This document shows positions 5,098 to 8,223 of a DNA stretch of 8,223 nt, piece by piece. Each line of letters begins with the position of its first letter. The stretch's first letter is position 1. The notes beneath the pieces were generated by a model that saw nothing but the letters and a program-made list of their open reading frames with translations, searched no databases and was not told where the DNA came from. A program made the position numbers and the translations under genes. The DNA comes from Gammaproteobacteria bacterium. Lineage in GTDB: Bacteria; Pseudomonadota; Gammaproteobacteria; Poriferisulfidales; Oxydemutatoraceae. Location: positions 1 to 8,223 of the forward strand of contig RKSI01000198.1 in NCBI GenBank assembly GCA_007570905.1. Direction: 5' to 3'.

Positions 5098-7533
5098 TTA
5101 GAAGCGCATGCGCACGCCGGCCCACACCGATATCGGGGCGCCGGGGGCGTAGTAAAGCGCTCTTTCGTCAGCGAGTTCCAGCACCGACGGGTCGCCGCCG
5201 GCGTCCGCCCTGCCGAGTTCCGGCTCTTCGCCTACCAGGCCGAAGTTCTCGTAGTCGCGGTCAAACAGGTTCTCAACCAGCACAAACGCCTCGAAGTTGT
5301 CAAAGCGGTAGTTGGCGCGGGCGTTGAACACCGCAAAGCCGCTGACCTCGTCCAACTGGTTGGACTCGTCGCCGCGCAGGTGGCTGTCGGACACCGCGAT
5401 CATGTCCACGCCCATCGATAATCTGTCGGTGAACGCGTAATCCGCGGCGGCCTTGAACAGGTGCTGCGGAATGCCGGGAATGTCGTCGCCCTTGCGGACA
5501 CTGGCGACTTCCACCCTGTCGCCGGCCATGCAGGTGGTGCCGCGATCCGGGCACACATCGCTCACCGTGGCGCCGAGGGCCGCGTAGTCATCGCTGACCA
5601 GCGCCTGGAAGTCGTCTTCAAAGGTCGCCTCAAGCCAGGTGTAGTTCAGCCTCCAGTCGAGGCGCCCGTAGTCGCCGGCAAGCGACGCCTCAAGGCCGAC
5701 CCGCCGGGTCTTGTCCACATTGCGGAATGCGCCGTGGGCGCGGCCCGTCGTCTGCCAGATGATGTCATCCCGGTTCTCGGTGTGGAACGCGCCCAGCGAC
5801 CACAACCAGCCGTTGGCGGCGACGCCGCGCACACCGAGTTCAAAGGTCTCCGAGATGACCTCGTCAAGCGGCGGGTCGGCGAGGAACGCATTGGGCAGGC
5901 GGCACTCGACCTCGTCGCCGGGGTTGTTGGCAATCCGCGCGGCCAGAATATCCTCGCTGCACGCGAGTTCTATCGGCGTCGGCAGGCGGCTTGATTCGCT
6001 GTAACTGCCGTAGAAGTCCATGTCGGAACGCCAGTGCCAGACGGCGCCGGTGCTCCAGTTGAAGTTGTCGTAGTCGTGGCTGCCGTTCAGTTCGGGCTGG
6101 TCGCCGGTGCGGTCGCTGAGCCGGATTTCGCTGTCGTGGTAGAAGGCGGCCAGGTTGACCGTCCAGTGGTCGTTGACGCTGATGCTGTCGCCCAGATACA
6201 GATAGGTTCGCTCGACGCGCGTCTTGACATCGGTGATATCGTCATCATCGTTGCTGAAAGGCCCGGTGACGGATTGCGGCCCGCGCGTTGAGCGCGTGTT
6301 CGGGTCGAGTCTGGCGTATTGCACGCGCGAATCAAAGGTGCTGCGGCCTTCGTAATAGCCGATGCCGGCGTTCAGGTCGTGCTCAAGGTTGAACCAGTCG
6401 AGCGGAAAGTCCAGTTCCAGCACGCCGCCGTGCGCCCGTTGGCTGCGCTCGCTGATGTTGTTGACCGCATCGCAGCCCTCCGGATCGCCAGGGATGGACG
6501 GGTTGGCGGGGAAGACAGTGCTATCCTGACACTCCGGCTCTCCGGGAGGATCAAGCAGTTCCTCTTCCGCGCCGTCGCCGTTGAACGAATCGGTGGTGTT
6601 GTCGCGGTAATACAGGTTGCCCGACAAGCGCACATCATCGGCGATTTCATAGTCGCCGCGCAGCGCCCACATATACATGTCGTTTTCGGTGATGTCGGGC
6701 GCCGTGAAAATCGCATCGCGGTCGGCGGAGAGCAGGCCGGTCGGCGACAGGCCGTTGCCGGTCAGGTCGGAGCGTCCGCGGTGGTAGTTCAGGCCGAGCG
6801 TCGCGCGGTCGCCGCGCCAGTCAAAACTGGCGTAGAGGTTCTCGGCCCACGACTTCGACAGGTCGCGCCAGCCGCCATCGTAGAAGCGTTGCGCGTTGAC
6901 ATACCAGGCATATTCGCCGTTGTTGCCGCCGCTCTCAAAGTTGCCGATAAAGCGTTCATATGAGCCGCCCTCAACCTCGACCGAATGCCCGGGATGGGTG
7001 AAGCCGTTTTTCATCTCGACGACAATCGCGCCGCCCAGTGTGTTCAGGCCGTAGAGCGGGTTGGAGCCGCTCAGCAGGCTCAGGCCGGCGATGGCGTTCA
7101 TCGGCACCAGGTCCCAGTTCACGGTGTCGCCAAGCGGTTCGTTCAGGCGCACGCCGTTTTGATACACCGCCATGCCCATCGGCAGGCCGAGCAGCGGCGA
7201 GGCGGCAAAGCCGCGGTAATACAAGTCCACCTGCAACGGGTTGCCCTGCCCCGAGTTGATGTGCACGCCGCCGAAGTAGCGGTTCAGATAACCGGAAATG
7301 TCGGGGCTGACGCTGCCGCTGAGCTCCTCGCTGTCGGCGCTCTGGATGCGCCCCGGAAAGTCGCCTGCGTCGAGGTCGTCCTGGCGCACCGGCGTAGTGC
7401 CTATGACGATGATTTTCTCGGCTTCTTCGGCCTGCGCCGGCGCGGGAGCGCCTGTAAGGCTGCAGAGAAGCGCGGCTGCGGCGGCAATGGCGGCGGTTTT
7501 ACAACCGCGCTCGCCGCGGGGAAATGCTTGCAT
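5098..7533 (-). CDS. TonB-dependent outer-membrane receptor, ligand unknown
   Basis: This 811-residue protein is a 22-strand-type outer-membrane receptor that imports a ligand using TonB energy. Residues 1-35 are a signal peptide ending APAQA. A TonB-box-like IIVIG follows at 41-45. The plug domain, about 55-175, contains NGVRLNEPLGDTVNWDLVP (126-144) and GSNPLYGLNTLGGAIV (156-171). The barrel follows, with SSRLPTPIELAC (514-525), CRLPNAFLADPPL (544-556) and VENLFDRDYENFG (753-765), and ends in the terminal phenylalanine usual for barrel proteins. These motifs mark a family common in proteobacteria whose substrate I cannot name; automatic labels such as ferric citrate should not be trusted. 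The ATG at 7533 has an excellent GGAGGAG seven bases upstream. The frame stays open to 7701, beyond the promoter, so the longer form is not real. Confidence 0.93.
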   Translation of the reverse strand: MQAFPRGERGCKTAAIAAAAALLCSLTGAPAPAQAEEAEKIIVIGTTPVRQDDLDAGDFPGRIQSADSEELSGSVSPDISGYLNRYFGGVHINSGQGNPLQVDLYYRGFAASPLLGLPMGMAVYQNGVRLNEPLGDTVNWDLVPMNAIAGLSLLSGSNPLYGLNTLGGAIVVEMKNGFTHPGHSVEVEGGSYERFIGNFESGGNNGEYAWYVNAQRFYDGGWRDLSKSWAENLYASFDWRGDRATLGLNYHRGRSDLTGNGLSPTGLLSADRDAIFTAPDITENDMYMWALRGDYEIADDVRLSGNLYYRDNTTDSFNGDGAEEELLDPPGEPECQDSTVFPANPSIPGDPEGCDAVNNISERSQRAHGGVLELDFPLDWFNLEHDLNAGIGYYEGRSTFDSRVQYARLDPNTRSTRGPQSVTGPFSNDDDDITDVKTRVERTYLYLGDSISVNDHWTVNLAAFYHDSEIRLSDRTGDQPELNGSHDYDNFNWSTGAVWHWRSDMDFYGSYSESSRLPTPIELACSEDILAARIANNPGDEVECRLPNAFLADPPLDEVISETFELGVRGVAANGWLWSLGAFHTENRDDIIWQTTGRAHGAFRNVDKTRRVGLEASLAGDYGRLDWRLNYTWLEATFEDDFQALVSDDYAALGATVSDVCPDRGTTCMAGDRVEVASVRKGDDIPGIPQHLFKAAADYAFTDRLSMGVDMIAVSDSHLRGDESNQLDEVSGFAVFNARANYRFDNFEAFVLVENLFDRDYENFGLVGEEPELGRADAGGDPSVLELADERALYYAPGAPISVWAGVRMRF

Positions 7534-7540
7534 ATCGAGG

Positions 7541-7613
7541 CTCCTCCGGGGTTTATGGCGGGTGAGAATGTGCGAATGCTGCTCCCCCTTGCCAAAGTAA
7601 ATAGCAGGAGGAA
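7541..7613 (-). promoter_or_regulatory. Receptor leader with possible Shine-Dalgarno sequestration
   Basis: The receptor's ribosome binding site GGAGGAG (7547-7541) is complementary to UUCCUCC (7613-7607) earlier in the same leader: six Watson-Crick pairs and one G-U. The predicted transcript starts near 7624 and so includes both arms. A 59-nt loop separates them, which makes the pairing plausible but not certain. I do not recognise a known riboswitch class here. Confidence 0.3.
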
Positions 7614-7630
7614 TGGCGTAGAAGTGCGCT

Positions 7631-7658
7631 ATTATACGCATTCCTATACCAAAATCAA
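7631..7658 (-). promoter_or_regulatory. Sigma70 promoter of the TonB receptor
   Basis: On the minus strand TTGATT (7658-7653) and TATAAT (7636-7631) are spaced by 16 bp. The predicted start near 7624 gives a leader of about 90 nt before the receptor ATG. A TGCG-N8-CGCA inverted repeat (7625-7628 and 7637-7640) brackets the -10 box and could be a repressor site. I see no convincing Fur box. The divergent gene on the plus strand must have its promoter in the same 140 bp, but no plus-strand -35/-10 pair is good enough to call. Confidence 0.65.
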
Positions 7659-7673
7659 TACTTGGGAGAAAGC

Positions 7674-8216
7674 ATGAAAAACACACTTTTCGCAAAATCA
7701 CCCTTTTACGGGATTGCAGCCGGCATCGCGCTGGCCGCCTGCGTTGCGGCGCAGCCGGCGCTGGCCGACGGCCACGGCCGCAGCCACGGCAAACTCAGCG
7801 TCGAGAAACAGACGACGGTCAATGCATCGCCGGAAACAACCTGGAAGATGATTGGCCACTTCAACCACCTGGATGTCTGGCACCCCGTCGTCGTGATGAG
7901 CGCCATCAAGAAGGGGCGGCACGACAAGAGAGGCGCGGTGCGCGTGCTGACGCTGGCCGACGGCGCCGAAGTTACCGAAGTGCTGGTCAAACACAGCGAC
8001 AAGGACAAGAGTTACACCTACCGGATTACCGGCGGGCCGCTGCCGGTGAAAAACTACGAGTCGGTTGTCTCGGTGAGGAGCGCGCCGGGCGGCAAGGCCA
8101 CGGTCGTCTGGTCGGCGACCTTTGACGCGAAGGACGCGCCGGACGACAAAGCCGTTGAGACGATGACCGGCGTCTATGACGCGGGCCTCGGCAACCTCGC
8201 GCGCCACTTCAACTAA
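7674..8216 (+). CDS. Secreted SRPBCC-fold (polyketide cyclase/START-like) protein
   Basis: This 180-residue protein looks like a periplasmic member of the SRPBCC superfamily, whose helix-grip fold encloses a hydrophobic ligand pocket. The first 31 residues are a signal peptide ending QPALA, with cleavage before DGHG. The fold begins at about residue 40 with SVEKQTTVNASPETTWKMIGHF, listed here as SVEKQTTVNA and SPETTWKMIGHF, and LDVWHPVV matches the usual position of the family's W-P segment. YTYRITGGPLPVKNYESVV (about 119-137) and ATVVWSATFDAK form later strands, and a long C-terminal helix closes the domain. No catalytic residues can be assigned. The ATG at 7674 follows GGGAG at good spacing. 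It is divergent from the TonB receptor, so the two may share regulation and ligand. An LAAC at residues 20-23 could instead be a lipobox. Confidence 0.85.
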   Translation: MKNTLFAKSPFYGIAAGIALAACVAAQPALADGHGRSHGKLSVEKQTTVNASPETTWKMIGHFNHLDVWHPVVVMSAIKKGRHDKRGAVRVLTLADGAEVTEVLVKHSDKDKSYTYRITGGPLPVKNYESVVSVRSAPGGKATVVWSATFDAKDAPDDKAVETMTGVYDAGLGNLARHFN

Positions 8217-8223
8217 GGCGGGC

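Noticed and set aside
4880..5125. An 81-codon minus-strand frame after the receptor
   Set aside because: It starts inside the receptor's last codons, has no ribosome binding site, and is a low-complexity Ala/Arg/Pro product that runs into the 5S promoter.
3297..5327. A 676-codon open frame on the plus strand
   Set aside because: It crosses rnc, lepB, the 5S gene and the end of the TonB receptor in antisense, which is not compatible with a real protein.
7606..7621. AGGAGG followed by ATG on the plus strand
   Set aside because: The spacing is a single base and the frame stops after two codons (ATG GCG TAG).
7662..7673. TTG start for the SRPBCC gene
   Set aside because: It would add only four residues and overlaps the Shine-Dalgarno of the ATG at 7674.
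7534..7701. N-terminal extension of the TonB receptor
   Set aside because: It would read through the promoter and the strong ribosome binding site, and the ATG at 7533 directly starts a good signal peptide.
1..8223. CRISPR array, insertion sequence, tRNA gene or defence system
   Set aside because: I looked for regular direct repeats, transposase motifs, tRNA arms and defence-family domains and saw none.

Overview
The window looks like chromosomal DNA of a GC-rich (about 65% by eye) gammaproteobacterium. The main grounds are the gene order lepB-rnc-era-recO-pdxJ-acpS, which is that of Escherichia coli and its relatives, the E. coli-like form of the AcpS C-terminus, and a 5S rRNA that matches the E. 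coli gene closely from end to end. I cannot name a genus.

From right to left on the minus strand, positions 4907 to 1 hold one apparent transcription unit. A near-consensus sigma70 promoter (TTGCAA, 17-bp spacer, TATAAT) is followed by a possible 30-residue membrane micro-ORF, a complete 5S rRNA gene, then lepB (signal peptidase I), rnc (RNase III), era (ribosome-assembly GTPase), recO (recombination mediator), pdxJ (pyridoxine 5'-phosphate synthase), acpS (holo-ACP synthase) and the first 99 codons of cysM (cysteine synthase B), which runs off the left edge. The genes abut or overlap by four bases, apart from short gaps: 14 bp before recO, 42 bp before pdxJ and 33 bp before cysM. No 16S or 23S rRNA gene lies next to the 5S gene. 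Where E. coli has lepA, this window has the 5S gene. The unit thus links a ribosomal RNA to two proteins that act on rRNA (RNase III and Era) and to secretion, cofactor and lipid housekeeping.

The right third is different. A large outer-membrane TonB-dependent receptor (811 residues, minus strand) is divergent from a secreted SRPBCC-fold protein of 180 residues (plus strand). They share a 140-bp intergenic region with a good promoter for the receptor. They look like an uptake receptor and a periplasmic small-molecule binding partner, but the ligand cannot be read from the sequence.

The most notable feature is the arrangement at 4593-4907: promoter, micro-ORF, solitary 5S rRNA and an SD-less lepB start only 18 nt after the 5S end. 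No CRISPR array, insertion sequence, tRNA gene, prophage gene or defence system is visible.
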